NCBI RefSeq assembly: GCF_017654315.1
Contig: NZ_CP072203.1
Location: 5,456,001 to 5,520,000, forward strand
Direction of reading: 5' to 3'
DNA from: Gordonia polyisoprenivorans
GTDB taxonomy: Bacteria; Actinomycetota; Actinomycetes; Mycobacteriales; Mycobacteriaceae
Length of the DNA: 64,000 nt
Shown: positions 17,933 through 26,810 of the stretch, in pieces
How the letters are laid out: each line of letters starts with the position of its first letter
Numbering within the stretch: position 1 is the stretch's first letter
Translations under genes and position numbers: made by a program
The notes under the pieces: generated by a model
The model's input: the letters and a program-made list of their open reading frames with translations, nothing else
Told to the model about the DNA's origin: nothing
The model's database searches: none

Positions 17933-18505
17933 ATGGCATCGAGGATGAGCGGCGCAGACCGCAGGGCTCAGATCCTGGCAATAGCAGCGGAGGAGTTTGC
18001 AGCATTCGGCCTCCACGGAGCGTCGACGGAGTCGATCGCCCAATCCGCGGGGATCACACAGGCCTACATATTTCGGATCTTCGGCACCAAGAAGGCGTTG
18101 TTCCTCGAGCTGGTGCGGGCAGCATTCACCCGGGTCAGCCAGGGAATGACTGCAGCCGCCGGCGAGACCACCGGACTCGCCGGCCTCTCAGAGATGGGCG
18201 CGCAGTACTACGACCTGCTCGCCGACAGAACCGGATTACTGCTGCAGTTGCAGGGATTGGCGGCATGCGGAGACCCCGAGGTGCGCGAAACCGTCCGGGA
18301 GTGCTTCGCAGCGCTGTGGGACACAGTCGACCATGGCACCGGACTCGAACCGGTGACAGTGAAGACATTTCTCGCATACGGCATGCTCCTCAACGCGGGC
18401 GCGGCTCTCGACGTCAACGACATCGACGCGCCTTGGGCCGACGGCGTCCGCACACGCATTCGGCCAGGTCTCTTCGCGCACATCACGACCGAGACCAACC
18501 GATGA
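17933..18505 (+). CDS. TetR-family regulator of the adjacent MFS transporter
   Basis: A 190-residue protein with a standard N-terminal TetR helix-turn-helix (residues 9-55, ASTESIAQSAGITQAYIFRIFGTK) and a variable ligand-binding C-terminal half. Its TGA overlaps the ATG of the MFS gene (ATGA at 18502-18505), the usual arrangement for a locally acting repressor of an efflux pump. Several codons unusual for this genome (for example ATA in AYIF) and a less GC-rich look hint that the pair was acquired, though this was judged by eye. Confidence 0.88.
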   Translation: MASRMSGADRRAQILAIAAEEFAAFGLHGASTESIAQSAGITQAYIFRIFGTKKALFLELVRAAFTRVSQGMTAAAGETTGLAGLSEMGAQYYDLLADRTGLLLQLQGLAACGDPEVRETVRECFAALWDTVDHGTGLEPVTVKTFLAYGMLLNAGAALDVNDIDAPWADGVRTRIRPGLFAHITTETNR

Positions 18506-19914
18506 CCCGCGGCAACCCGGAGGACACGGACATCTCGCGACCCGACCGTCGGCTCGGTGTTTCACTCGTGTGCACCGCCTTGGCGGCGGCGGTGATCGGA
18601 AGCGTGGGAGCACCGTTGATCACTGCGGTCGCGACCGGCCTGCATGTGTCACTCGACGCCGCGCAATGGACGCTCACGGTGACGTTGTTCACCGGCGCGA
18701 TCGCGAGTCCGGTACTCGGCCGACTCGGGAGCGGACCGGCTCGGCGCGCCACAATCCTGGCTACCCTGTCCCTGGTTGCCGTGGGCGGCATCCTGACGGT
18801 CATCGCCGCACCCTTGTGGGTTCTGCTCGTCGGTCGCGGTCTCCAGGGGCTCGCCGTCGGAGTCGTCGCACTGCTGATGAGTGTTGCGCGCGAACATCTT
18901 TCACCACAGCACTCGTCTTCGACCATCGCCGCCCTCTCAGTCGCGTCAACCGTAGGGATCGGGGTCGGTTATCCGCTGGTCAGCTTTGTCGACCAGGCCA
19001 CGGGTTTACGCGCCGCATACGGCATCGGGCTCGCTTTGTCTGTTGTCGCGTTGATCGTCGCGTGGCGATCACTGCCCGCCGAGAAGCCTGGTCCGCGTCC
19101 GACGATCGATATCGGAGGGGCGGCGATGCTCGCGGTCGGAATGTTCGGCGTATTGCTGATCATCGCCGACCCCGCCTTATGGCAGGCACCGAGGGCAGCT
19201 GTGGCCACCGTTGTCGGTGCACTGGTCGCAATCGCCGCATTCGTTGCCATCGAACTCCGAAGCCGTTCCCCTCTGGTGAACCTACGGCTGATGGGCCGCG
19301 CTCGGCTATTGCGGGCGAACCTCGCGATGCTGATCGCTGCGGTAGGTCTCTACTTGCTCTTCAGCCTGATGACCAGATACGTCCAGACGCCCGCGGCCGC
19401 CAACTACGGATTCGCACTTCCGGGTATAGCGGCAGGAGCGTCGCTCATTCCGTTTTCGCTGCTCGGATTCGTGGCAGCGAGAACGACTCCGCTTCTACGT
19501 GGTCGCCTGACCGAAGGGTGGGTGTACGCACTGTCGGCAATGCCTGCCATTGCTGCCGCAGCGGTGTTCGTCGTCGCTCACAACTCTCTGGCCGCTGTGC
19601 TGGTCGCAATCGCGCTGCTCGGCTATGCGGTCGGCGGCATCTCCGCCGCCATGCCCGGGCTTCTGCTGGTCGGCGTGCCACAGGACGAGACCTCGAGCGT
19701 GCTCTCCATCAATCAGATCGTCCGAGCGATGGGTTTCAGCGCGGGCAGCGCCGTCGCAGGCTTCCTCCTCGCCTCCGCGACGCCGCCCGATTCTCTTCTG
19801 CCGGCCGTCGGTGGCTACCAAACCGCAGCCCTGTGGGCGATCGTCCCTCTTGGACTGAGCGTTCTCCTCGTCGCTCTCGCCCGACCGGGCCACTACCAAC
19901 CAAGCACTTGCTAG
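18502..19914 (+). CDS. MFS (DHA2-like) drug/metabolite exporter
   Basis: A 470-residue polytopic protein with about 14 membrane segments, starting MTRGNPEDTDISR and with the family-type region between helices 2 and 4 (LGRLGSGPARRA and VGRGLQGLAVGVVALL). It is likely a proton-driven exporter regulated by the TetR gene it overlaps. A longer open frame that reads upstream through the regulator is out of phase with it and is rejected. The last codons of this gene contain the KstR2 motif for the next operon. Confidence 0.88.
   Translation: MTRGNPEDTDISRPDRRLGVSLVCTALAAAVIGSVGAPLITAVATGLHVSLDAAQWTLTVTLFTGAIASPVLGRLGSGPARRATILATLSLVAVGGILTVIAAPLWVLLVGRGLQGLAVGVVALLMSVAREHLSPQHSSSTIAALSVASTVGIGVGYPLVSFVDQATGLRAAYGIGLALSVVALIVAWRSLPAEKPGPRPTIDIGGAAMLAVGMFGVLLIIADPALWQAPRAAVATVVGALVAIAAFVAIELRSRSPLVNLRLMGRARLLRANLAMLIAAVGLYLLFSLMTRYVQTPAAANYGFALPGIAAGASLIPFSLLGFVAARTTPLLRGRLTEGWVYALSAMPAIAAAAVFVVAHNSLAAVLVAIALLGYAVGGISAAMPGLLLVGVPQDETSSVLSINQIVRAMGFSAGSAVAGFLLASATPPDSLLPAVGGYQTAALWAIVPLGLSVLLVALARPGHYQPSTC
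19899..19912 (+). promoter_or_regulatory. KstR2 operator motif
   Basis: ACCAAGCACTTGCT matches the KstR2 consensus AnCAAGnnCTTGnT at every fixed position. It lies inside the last codons of the MFS gene, 17 bases before the enoyl-CoA hydratase start at 19930. KstR2 represses genes for steroid ring C/D (HIP) degradation and responds to HIP-CoA. The site places the following operon in that regulon. Confidence 0.75.
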
Positions 19915-19929
19915 GTTACGCTCGGTGAC

Positions 19930-20841
19930 ATGAGCGACGCCGTCATCCCGTCACCCCTGGGTCCCGACGATCTCGGACCCGACACCTCCCCGGTCGCCTA
20001 CGAGGTCGGCGGTCCGGCAGGCGCGGTCGCCTACGTGACCCTCAACCGACCCGAGTACCGCAACGCGCAGAACTCGGTGATGACGTATTCGCTCGACGCC
20101 GCGTTCCGGAAGGCCGTCGACGACGCGTCGGTGAAGGTCATCGTGTTGCGGGCCAACGGTAAGCACTTCTCGGCCGGGCACGACATCGGTACTCCGGAGC
20201 GTGATTTCGACACCTACTACGAGAATGCTGCTGTCCTGCACTGGGATCACACCGACAAGTCGGGTGCCGATCAGCGACTGGCCCGTGAGATGGAGGTCTA
20301 CATGGGGATGTGTCGCCGGTGGCGCGACATCCCCAAGCCGATGATCGCCGCGGTGCACGGGGCATGTATCGCCGGCGGACTCATGCTGGCGTGGGTCTGC
20401 GACTTCATCGTCGCCTCCGACGACGCCTTCTTCTCCGATCCGGTCGCCCGCATGGGCATCCCCGGCGTCGAGTACTTCGCCCATGCCTACGTCCTCGGGC
20501 CCCGCCGGGCCAAGGAGATCCTGTTCACCGGCGAGCGGTTCACCGCGTCCCAGGCCGCCGAGTGGGGCATGGTCAATCATGTCGTCGAGCGAGATGGCCT
20601 CGCGGGCAAGGTGAACGGCATCGCCGAGAAGATCGTCGAGATGCCGATGCAGGGGCTGTTCCTGTCGAAGAAGGCGGTCAACATCTGCGAGGACCAGATG
20701 GGTATGCGCAACGCGATGGACTCGGTCTTCGGTTGGCACCACTTCGCGCACTCGGCCAATGCCGAATCCTCCGGCGGGGATTCGCTGGGCGGCATGGACG
20801 CGAAGTCGATGAAGAGCGCCGCCGCCGGGGCGGGGTCCTGA
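19930..20841 (+). CDS. enoyl-CoA hydratase/isomerase family protein
   Basis: A 303-residue crotonase-fold protein with the two oxyanion-hole segments visible: GKHFSAGHDIG near residue 76 and GACIAGGLMLAWVCD near residue 147. It would hydrate or isomerise an enoyl-CoA, or cleave a ring as some crotonases do. It heads a tightly packed operon with three acyl-CoA dehydrogenases and has a perfect KstR2 motif upstream, so ring C/D steroid-CoA metabolism is the likely pathway. The exact steroid orthologue is not assigned. Confidence 0.9.
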   Translation: MSDAVIPSPLGPDDLGPDTSPVAYEVGGPAGAVAYVTLNRPEYRNAQNSVMTYSLDAAFRKAVDDASVKVIVLRANGKHFSAGHDIGTPERDFDTYYENAAVLHWDHTDKSGADQRLAREMEVYMGMCRRWRDIPKPMIAAVHGACIAGGLMLAWVCDFIVASDDAFFSDPVARMGIPGVEYFAHAYVLGPRRAKEILFTGERFTASQAAEWGMVNHVVERDGLAGKVNGIAEKIVEMPMQGLFLSKKAVNICEDQMGMRNAMDSVFGWHHFAHSANAESSGGDSLGGMDAKSMKSAAAGAGS

Positions 20842-20842
20842 C

Positions 20843-22009
20843 GTGGACTATCTGTTGGACGATGCGGCACAAGCATTTCGGGCGGAGATCCGCAGCTGGC
20901 TCGCCGAGCATGTTCCCGCGGAGCCGTTGCCGTCGATGGACACCGCCGAGGGCTTCGAGGCGCATCGCGAGTGGGAACGAACGATGGCGGCCGACCGGAT
21001 GTCGGTGGTCAGCTGGCCCGAAGAGTACGGCGGTCGTGACGAGCCGCTGCTGCACTGGCTGATCTTCGAAGAGGAGTACTACCGCTCCGGCGCACCCGGC
21101 AGGGTCAGCCAGAACGGCATCTTCCTGTTGGCGCCCACGCTGTTCGAGCACGCGAGCACCGAACAGCTGTCCCGGATCATGCCGCGGATGGCACGCGCCG
21201 ACGACATCTGGGGTCAGGCGTGGAGCGAACCGGAAGCCGGCAGCGACCTGGCGTCGCTGCGCTCGAGTGCCACCCGCACCGACGGCGGATGGCTGCTGAA
21301 TGGCCAGAAGACGTGGAGTTCGCGGTCGTCCTTCGCCGATCGCGCATTCGGTCTGTTCCGCACCGACAAGTCCGCGCAACGCCATAAGGGCTTGACCTAC
21401 TTCATGTTCGACCTGCGTGGCGACGGGGTGACGGTGCGTCCGATCGCCCAGCTCGACGGCGAACCCGGTTTTGCGGAACTGTTCCTCGAAGACGTTTTCG
21501 TCCCAGACGACCCGGCCGATCCCGCCGGGTCGGGGGTGATCGGAGAGGTCGACAACGGGTGGCGGGTGGCGATGAGCACCGCCGCCAACGAGCGCGGACT
21601 GTCGCTGCGCTCCCCCGGCCGGTTCCTCGCCACCACCGACCGGCTCGTCGAACTGTGGAAGGCATGCGGCGACCGTGTTCCGCCCGCCGCGGCGACCGAC
21701 AAGGGCGTCGCGGACGCGTGGATCGGTTCCCGCGCATACGAGTTGTCGACGTATCAGACCGTGAGCCGGCTCGCCGCCGGCGGTCAGCTCGGCCTGGAGT
21801 CGTCGATCAACAAGGTGTTCTGGAGTCAGTGGGACATCGCAGCCCACGAGACCGCCCTGGACCTGCAGGGCGTCGACGCCGAACTCGACGACGCGTGGCT
21901 CGACGGCTACCTGTTCTCGCTGTCGGGACCGATCTATGCCGGCACCAACGAGATTCAACGCAATGTGATCGCCGAGCGACTCCTCGGCCTACCGCGGGGG
22001 GATCGCTGA
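20843..22009 (+). CDS. acyl-CoA dehydrogenase (FadE31-like)
   Basis: A 388-residue flavoprotein starting at a GTG one base after the hydratase stop. The ACAD signature WSEPEAGSDLASLRSS lies near residue 126, and a C-terminal YAGTNEIQRNVIAERLLG completes the fold. The family oxidises acyl-CoA to enoyl-CoA with FAD. Three consecutive ACAD genes of about 388, 323 and 369 residues recall fadE31-fadE32-fadE33 of the mycobacterial KstR2 regulon, and the upstream KstR2 box agrees. Steroid ACADs commonly work as heterotetramers of two gene products. Confidence 0.9.
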   Translation: MDYLLDDAAQAFRAEIRSWLAEHVPAEPLPSMDTAEGFEAHREWERTMAADRMSVVSWPEEYGGRDEPLLHWLIFEEEYYRSGAPGRVSQNGIFLLAPTLFEHASTEQLSRIMPRMARADDIWGQAWSEPEAGSDLASLRSSATRTDGGWLLNGQKTWSSRSSFADRAFGLFRTDKSAQRHKGLTYFMFDLRGDGVTVRPIAQLDGEPGFAELFLEDVFVPDDPADPAGSGVIGEVDNGWRVAMSTAANERGLSLRSPGRFLATTDRLVELWKACGDRVPPAAATDKGVADAWIGSRAYELSTYQTVSRLAAGGQLGLESSINKVFWSQWDIAAHETALDLQGVDAELDDAWLDGYLFSLSGPIYAGTNEIQRNVIAERLLGLPRGDR

Positions 22010-22010
22010 C

Positions 22011-22982
22011 ATGGATTTCCTGCTCGCCGAATACCACAACGACCTCGCCTCCAGCGTGGATGCGCTGATGACCAAGGCCGACAGTCCCGCCGTCGCCCGC
22101 GCATGGGCCGCCGGCGACCGGGCGCCGGCCGCCAAGGTCTTCGGCCAACTCGCCGAGATCGGTGTCTTCGGGCTCCTCATCGACGACGAACACGGCGGCG
22201 CCGGCGCGGGAGCGGTCGAGATGGTGGTCGTCGCCGAGGTTCTGGGCCGGCACGGCGTTCCCGGCCCCCTGGCCGAAACATTGGCCTTCGCACCGACTCT
22301 GCTCGCCGGCACCGATGCCGCCGACGACCTCGGCGCCATTGCCGGGGGCCTGCTGGTGTCGGTGGCTGCGGCGCCGTGGGCGCCTCGCGCCGCCGATGCC
22401 GACGCCGCGTCACAGGTGTACCTCCTCGCCGACGGCACCTTGTCCACGGCGCAGATCACCGCCACCCACCGCACGGTGGACCCGGCCCGCACCGTCTCCG
22501 AGGTGAGCGCGGTCGATCCGGTCGCCACCGAGGTGAACGGTACCGCCGCAGCCGATCTCGGCGCGCTGGCCACCGCCGCCCAGTTACTCGGCCTGGGTGA
22601 TCGGATGCTGTCGATCGCGTCGGAGTACGCGGTGGCACGCAAACAGTTCGGTCGCGCCATCGGCTCCTTCCAGGCCGTCAAGCACCATCTGGCCGATGTT
22701 GCCATCGCGTTGGAGATGGCACGGCCGCTGATTCACGGCGCGGCCGTCGGCGTCGACGGCGGCGCCCCGGAGGGCACCGATGTGGGCCGCGACATCTCCG
22801 CGGCGAAAGTGGCCGCCGCCGATGCGGCGTACCTGGCGTCGCGTCAGGCTCTGCAGGTACTCGGGGCGATCGGGTACACCGCCGAGCACGATCTCTCCCT
22901 GTATCTGACCAAGACCCGCGCCCTGATCGGCGCGTGGGGTACCCCCGCCGCGCATCGGGCGCGAATCCTGGAGACGCTGTGA
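22011..22982 (+). CDS. acyl-CoA dehydrogenase (FadE32-like)
   Basis: A 323-residue ACAD that is shorter than the usual 380-400 and keeps the C-terminal FAD/helical domain (YAVARKQFGRAIGSFQAVKH near residue 207, ALQVLGAIGYTAEHDLSLYL near 280). The central segment expected to hold the catalytic glutamate looks poorly conserved, as in the non-catalytic partner of heteromeric steroid ACADs. It starts one base after the previous stop. The pairing partner is probably a neighbouring ACAD. Confidence 0.88.
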   Translation: MDFLLAEYHNDLASSVDALMTKADSPAVARAWAAGDRAPAAKVFGQLAEIGVFGLLIDDEHGGAGAGAVEMVVVAEVLGRHGVPGPLAETLAFAPTLLAGTDAADDLGAIAGGLLVSVAAAPWAPRAADADAASQVYLLADGTLSTAQITATHRTVDPARTVSEVSAVDPVATEVNGTAAADLGALATAAQLLGLGDRMLSIASEYAVARKQFGRAIGSFQAVKHHLADVAIALEMARPLIHGAAVGVDGGAPEGTDVGRDISAAKVAAADAAYLASRQALQVLGAIGYTAEHDLSLYLTKTRALIGAWGTPAAHRARILETL

Positions 22983-24088
22983 CCACCGAACCCACTGTGC
23001 GCGAATCCATCTCCACCGAGGAACAAGAGGCTCTGCGGGAGTCGATTGCCGCGTTGCTCACGCAGCGGGGTGGTTCTGCCGCGCTGCGTACGTCGATGAC
23101 AACAACACCACGCATCGACCGGGGGTTATGGCAGACGCTGTCGACGGAGATCGGTGTCACGGCACTGCCGATTCCCGAGGAGTTCGGTGGCGCCGGAGCG
23201 AGCTTCCTCGAGACCGCAGTGGTGCTCGAGGAACTCGGCGGCGCGCTGTCGGTGGTGCCGGTGTTCTCGGCGGCGCTCGCGAGCGCCGCGCTGCTGGCCG
23301 CCGGTGATGATGCGGCCTCGGAGCGGTTGCTGCCCGCGATCGCCGCGGGGACGTCGATCGTCGCGCTGTGTTGGGCGGCACCGTCGGGGTGGTCGTCGTC
23401 CGGTGTCCACGCGGAGGCCGGACTGCTCTCGGGCACAGCCCATTACGTCCTCGATGCGGAGTCCGCCGATCATCTGCTCGTCATTGCCGGCACCGACGCC
23501 GGACTTACCGTCCACGACGTGGATGCCCGTGCCGAAGGCGTGACGATCACTCCGCAACCACTGCTCGACCCGACACGTCCGCTCGCATCGGTCACTTTCG
23601 ACGATGTGCCGGCCGAGACGATCACCGCCGGCGCCGGAACAGTGGACGCGATCCGGACCGCGGCCTGGGCTCTGATGTCGGCGGAGCAGGTCGGTGGCGC
23701 CGCCCGTGCCCTCGATCTGACAGTCGGATACAGCAAGGAGCGCAACCAGTTCGGCCGTGCCATCGGATCGTTCCAGGCACTCAAACACCGGATGGCCGAC
23801 ATGTATGCACACGTGGCGACGTCTCGCGCGATCTCCCACGCCGCGGTCGAGGCACTCGCCGCCGGTTCGGTCGACGCCGCAGAGCTCGCGGCGGCCGCCC
23901 GCGTCCACTGCTCGGAGGCCTACACGAGCGTCGCCGGCGACGCCATCCAGATCCACGGCGGCATCGGCATCACCTGGGAACACGACATCCAGCTGTACTT
24001 CAAACGCGCGCAATCGAGTTCCCAGCTGTTCGGCCAACCGCACGAGGTGGTCGCCAACATGGTGAAACGGTTGCGCCTGAACGTCTAG
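22979..24088 (+). CDS. acyl-CoA dehydrogenase (FadE33-like)
   Basis: A 369-residue ACAD starting at a GTG that overlaps the previous stop as GTGA (22979-22982). The C-terminal domain is clear (YSKERNQFGRAIGSFQALKHRM near residue 252 and QIHGGIGITWEHDIQLYFKRA near 325). It ends the KstR2-controlled operon of one hydratase and three ACADs. Its partner in a heterotetramer is probably one of the two preceding proteins. An upstream extension in the same frame overlaps the preceding gene and is rejected. Confidence 0.9.
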   Translation: MTTEPTVRESISTEEQEALRESIAALLTQRGGSAALRTSMTTTPRIDRGLWQTLSTEIGVTALPIPEEFGGAGASFLETAVVLEELGGALSVVPVFSAALASAALLAAGDDAASERLLPAIAAGTSIVALCWAAPSGWSSSGVHAEAGLLSGTAHYVLDAESADHLLVIAGTDAGLTVHDVDARAEGVTITPQPLLDPTRPLASVTFDDVPAETITAGAGTVDAIRTAAWALMSAEQVGGAARALDLTVGYSKERNQFGRAIGSFQALKHRMADMYAHVATSRAISHAAVEALAAGSVDAAELAAAARVHCSEAYTSVAGDAIQIHGGIGITWEHDIQLYFKRAQSSSQLFGQPHEVVANMVKRLRLNV

Positions 24089-24195
24089 TGCTCGTCGAGA
24101 CGAACGATCAGCTCGGTGTGGCAACCATGACCTCCAAGGTCATTGACCGGGCAACCCCGCGAACAGTGGAATGGAACCGACGAGAGGAGCTCGAT

Positions 24196-24522
24196 ATGAC
24201 CGCCACCGCCGATTCCAACACCTCCCCCGACATCGACGTTCCACGGTGGCTGCGGATGATCATGCGCAGCGACCGCTTCGGCTCCTCGTCCTACATCGTG
24301 GTGAGCCTGTTGTTCGCGCCGATTCTTCTTCTGCTCGACGGGTGGCCGGTGTTGCACACCATCGCGCTCGTGGCGCTCGCACTCGGCGGTCTGTGGCTGG
24401 GGCTTCTGGGTATCGCCATGGCCACCGGACTGGCGATCGTTCTCCGCCGCGGCGTCGAGCTTCCGGAGCAGTACTGGAAGACCGTGTTCGACGACTACCC
24501 GGCGGCTGATCCGGTTCGGTGA
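24196..24522 (+). CDS. small membrane protein
   Basis: A 108-residue protein starting MTATADSNTSPDID with a good ribosome site (GAGAGGAG). Two to three hydrophobic segments follow (YIVVSLLFAPILLLLDGW and ALVALALGGLWLGLLGIAMA). No family is recognised. It may be on the tail of the steroid operon 108 bases upstream or have its own promoter. The open frame continues upstream in the track of the preceding gene, but only this part has a start with a ribosome site. Confidence 0.7.
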   Translation: MTATADSNTSPDIDVPRWLRMIMRSDRFGSSSYIVVSLLFAPILLLLDGWPVLHTIALVALALGGLWLGLLGIAMATGLAIVLRRGVELPEQYWKTVFDDYPAADPVR

Positions 24523-24550
24523 CACGGTTGAGAACCAGCACCACCGCACC

Positions 24551-24596
24551 ACGTCTCGAGGCTCCTCGCCTGGCGGCTCGTCACACCTCGACGACC
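24551..24596 (-). repeat. diverged copy of the intergenic repeat, inverted
   Basis: Read on the minus strand this segment starts CCGGTCGTCGAGGTGTGACG and ends GAGGAGCCTCGAGACG, sharing its ends and spacing with the repeat at 1771-1811. It lies in the 118-base gap between convergent genes. The middle differs, so it is a diverged relative rather than a recent copy. Confidence 0.5.
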
Positions 24597-24628
24597 GGAA
24601 AGACCCCGCCGACCGGAAAAGACCCTCC
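24592..24628 (+). repeat. 18/19-bp tandem repeat between convergent genes
   Basis: GACCGGAAAGACCCCGCC (24592-24609) is followed by GACCGGAAAAGACCCTCCC (24610-24628). The pair lies just downstream of the TMEM175-like gene stop. It resembles the short tandem duplications found at other gene junctions in the window. Confidence 0.7.
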
Positions 24629-24640
24629 CGCCGGTGCAGC

Positions 24641-25276
24641 TCAGGCCGGTTTTCCCCGACCGACCCACCGTTCGATCACGGCGTTGACGGGACCGACGGC
24701 GAACAGCAGGAGCAATGAGTAGAGCCCCGAGCCCGGCACCACCAGCGTGATCACGATCGCGACGGTCAGCAGGATCAGCGTGCCGAAGTCGGGTAGCCGG
24801 GCCAGCCAGGCGTCGACGTCGTCGCCGGTGTGGAGCAGTTCGCGGTGCCGGCGGCCCCACATCGACATCACCATCACCGACGCGATCGAGAGCCACAACA
24901 CCGCCATGTAGAAGACGCTGGCCCCTTTGATGGTGTTCCCACTGATCAGCGCGGTGACGAAGGGCAGCACCACGATGGTCAGCAGCCACGGCAGATGGAG
25001 GTTGAAGATCACCCGGTCGTAGTTCTTGAAGTACTCGAAGGTGCCGTGGTGGTTGCGCCACAACGCCCAGATCACGACGAAGCTGATCAGGAAGCTGGTG
25101 ATCTCGTCGGAATGCTCGTCGAATACCTGCCCCACCGTCGGATCCTGGGCGACGTCGTGGATGATGTCGACGAGCGGCAGGACGAGCAACGTCAACGCGA
25201 TCGCGACGACGGCATCGGTGAAGGCGATCAGTCGACGGAACCCCTCGTCGGTACGGCGGTCGTACTTCTCGGACAT
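24641..25276 (-). CDS. TMEM175/DUF1211-family membrane protein
   Basis: A 211-residue membrane protein from the ATG at 25276 (MSEKYDRR). The N-terminal signature RLIAFTDAVVAIALTLLVLPL corresponds to the FSDAVFAIAIT helix that forms the potassium-selective pore in bacterial TMEM175 proteins, here with FTDAV. About six membrane segments and the downstream WALWRNHHGTFEY loop fit the family. It is divergent from the broken WS/DGAT gene across 91 bases. A longer upstream frame lies over that gene and is rejected. Confidence 0.85.
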   Translation of the reverse strand: MSEKYDRRTDEGFRRLIAFTDAVVAIALTLLVLPLVDIIHDVAQDPTVGQVFDEHSDEITSFLISFVVIWALWRNHHGTFEYFKNYDRVIFNLHLPWLLTIVVLPFVTALISGNTIKGASVFYMAVLWLSIASVMVMSMWGRRHRELLHTGDDVDAWLARLPDFGTLILLTVAIVITLVVPGSGLYSLLLLFAVGPVNAVIERWVGRGKPA

Positions 25277-25367
25277 GGGATCAACCCTAGGTCCGATGGC
25301 CCGCCGACGATCGCCGACCTCGCGCAATTCGTGGCACCGGCAAGGATGGCTGTCGCACAATACGCAC

Positions 25368-26745
25368 ATGGTTGGCCTCGATCCCAGGAAGGGCGCATTC
25401 GACGCGGTGATGTTCGGCATCGAGGACGACCCACTGCTGCGGTCGTCGATCACGCTGGTCGCGATGCTCGACCGCGCGCCTGACCTCGAGCGGGTGACCG
25501 ACCGCACCGAACGACTGACCCGCCTCCAACCGCGCCTACGTCAGCGAGCCGTCGGCAATCCGATGTCGCTGGCTCCGCCGCGCTGGGAGGTCGATCCACA
25601 TTTCGACGCCGGATTCCACCTGCGGTGGCGGCGCGCACCGGGCGAACGCGAAGCGCTCGTTGAGGTCCTCGACTTCGCAGAGCGGATGAGCGAGGCCGAC
25701 TTCGACCGCGCGCGCCCGCTGTGGGAGGCCGCGATCATCACCGGTCTCGCCGACGATCAGGCGGCCCTGATCGTGAAGATCCACCACTGCATCACCGACG
25801 GCATCGGTGGTCTGGCGATGGCCGCCTCGCTGTTCGACCTCACCCGCGACGCACCGGAACCCGGTGACATGCCGATGATGCCCACCGCCGAACCGTCGAG
25901 CCTGATCCATCGGGTCGAGCAGGCTGTGGGGTTCGAGGTCCGTGTCGCCGCCGACGACACCGCCCGGCTCGCACGACTGGCGTTCACGACCGCCAAGACC
26001 GCTGTCGCCGACCCCGTGGGTCTGACCCGGCAGGCCGTCGACACCGCGGCGTCGACGATTCGGATGCTCGCACCCAGGGCCGCCCGCTGTCCACCTTGAT
26101 GTCGGATCGCTCGCTGTCGGTGGACTTCTCGGTGGTGGAGGTACCCCTCGATGCCCTCAAGGCCGCCGCGCGTCGGCACGACACCACGCTCAACACCTGT
26201 TTCCTGGCGGTGGTGACCGCAGCGCTGCGCGAATATCACCTTGCGTTGGGCGAGCAACTGCGCCGGGTCCGGGTCAACATGCCGGTCAGTGTGCGTACCG
26301 ACGCCGACGCGGCAGCCGGGAATCATTGGGTCCCCGCACGTTTCGTGATGCCGGCCGAACCCGCCGACATCGGCGGCCTGCTCCGACGGATCGAGCCCGT
26401 GGTGCGGCGGGCCCAACACGATCCGGCGCTGCGCGCCTCGACCGTCGTCTACCAACTGCTCGCCTCGTTACGGCCCCGCTGACCACCTCGATCGCGGGAT
26501 CGTTGATGAAGGGGGTCGACGTCGCGGCGACAAACGTCCCGGGCCCACCGATGTCGGTCTACACCGCGGGCGCCAAGGTCACCAAGCTGATCCCGTTCGC
26601 ACCCAAGTCGGGGGCCGCGGTCAACGTGGGACTCATGTCCTACGCCGGCGGCGTCTTCCTCGGCGTGAACTGCGATCCCGCAGCCGTCACCGACAGCCGG
26701 TTGCTCACCGAATGCCTGCGCACCGCAATCGCCGATCTGCTGTAG
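25368..26745 (+). pseudogene. WS/DGAT wax ester/triacylglycerol synthase, two frameshifts
   Basis: Three frames together make one recognisable WS/DGAT acyltransferase of about 459 residues. Frame 1 begins MVGLDPRKGAF at 25368 and contains the catalytic HHxxxDG as KIHHCITDGIGG near residue 140; it ends at a TGA near 26097. Frame 2 continues with MSDRSLSVDFSVVEVP and ends near 26480. Frame 3 supplies APLTTSIAGSLMKGVDVAATN and NVPGPP to 26745. Each change fits loss of one base, near 26085 and near 26470. Such enzymes make storage lipids from acyl-CoA and diacylglycerol or alcohol. Either the gene is dead or the assembly has indel errors, as also suspected at 3341. Confidence 0.82.
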
Positions 26746-26810
26746 CCACGCGGACCCCAGCCGCCGGACCGGCGTCTGACGGCGGTGATCGACCGCCCGG
26801 GCGCAAGCGA

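Noticed and set aside
17926..19914. A 662-residue frame starting before the MFS transporter
   Set aside because: The upstream part overlaps the TetR gene out of frame; the real start is the ATG at 18502 overlapping the TetR stop.
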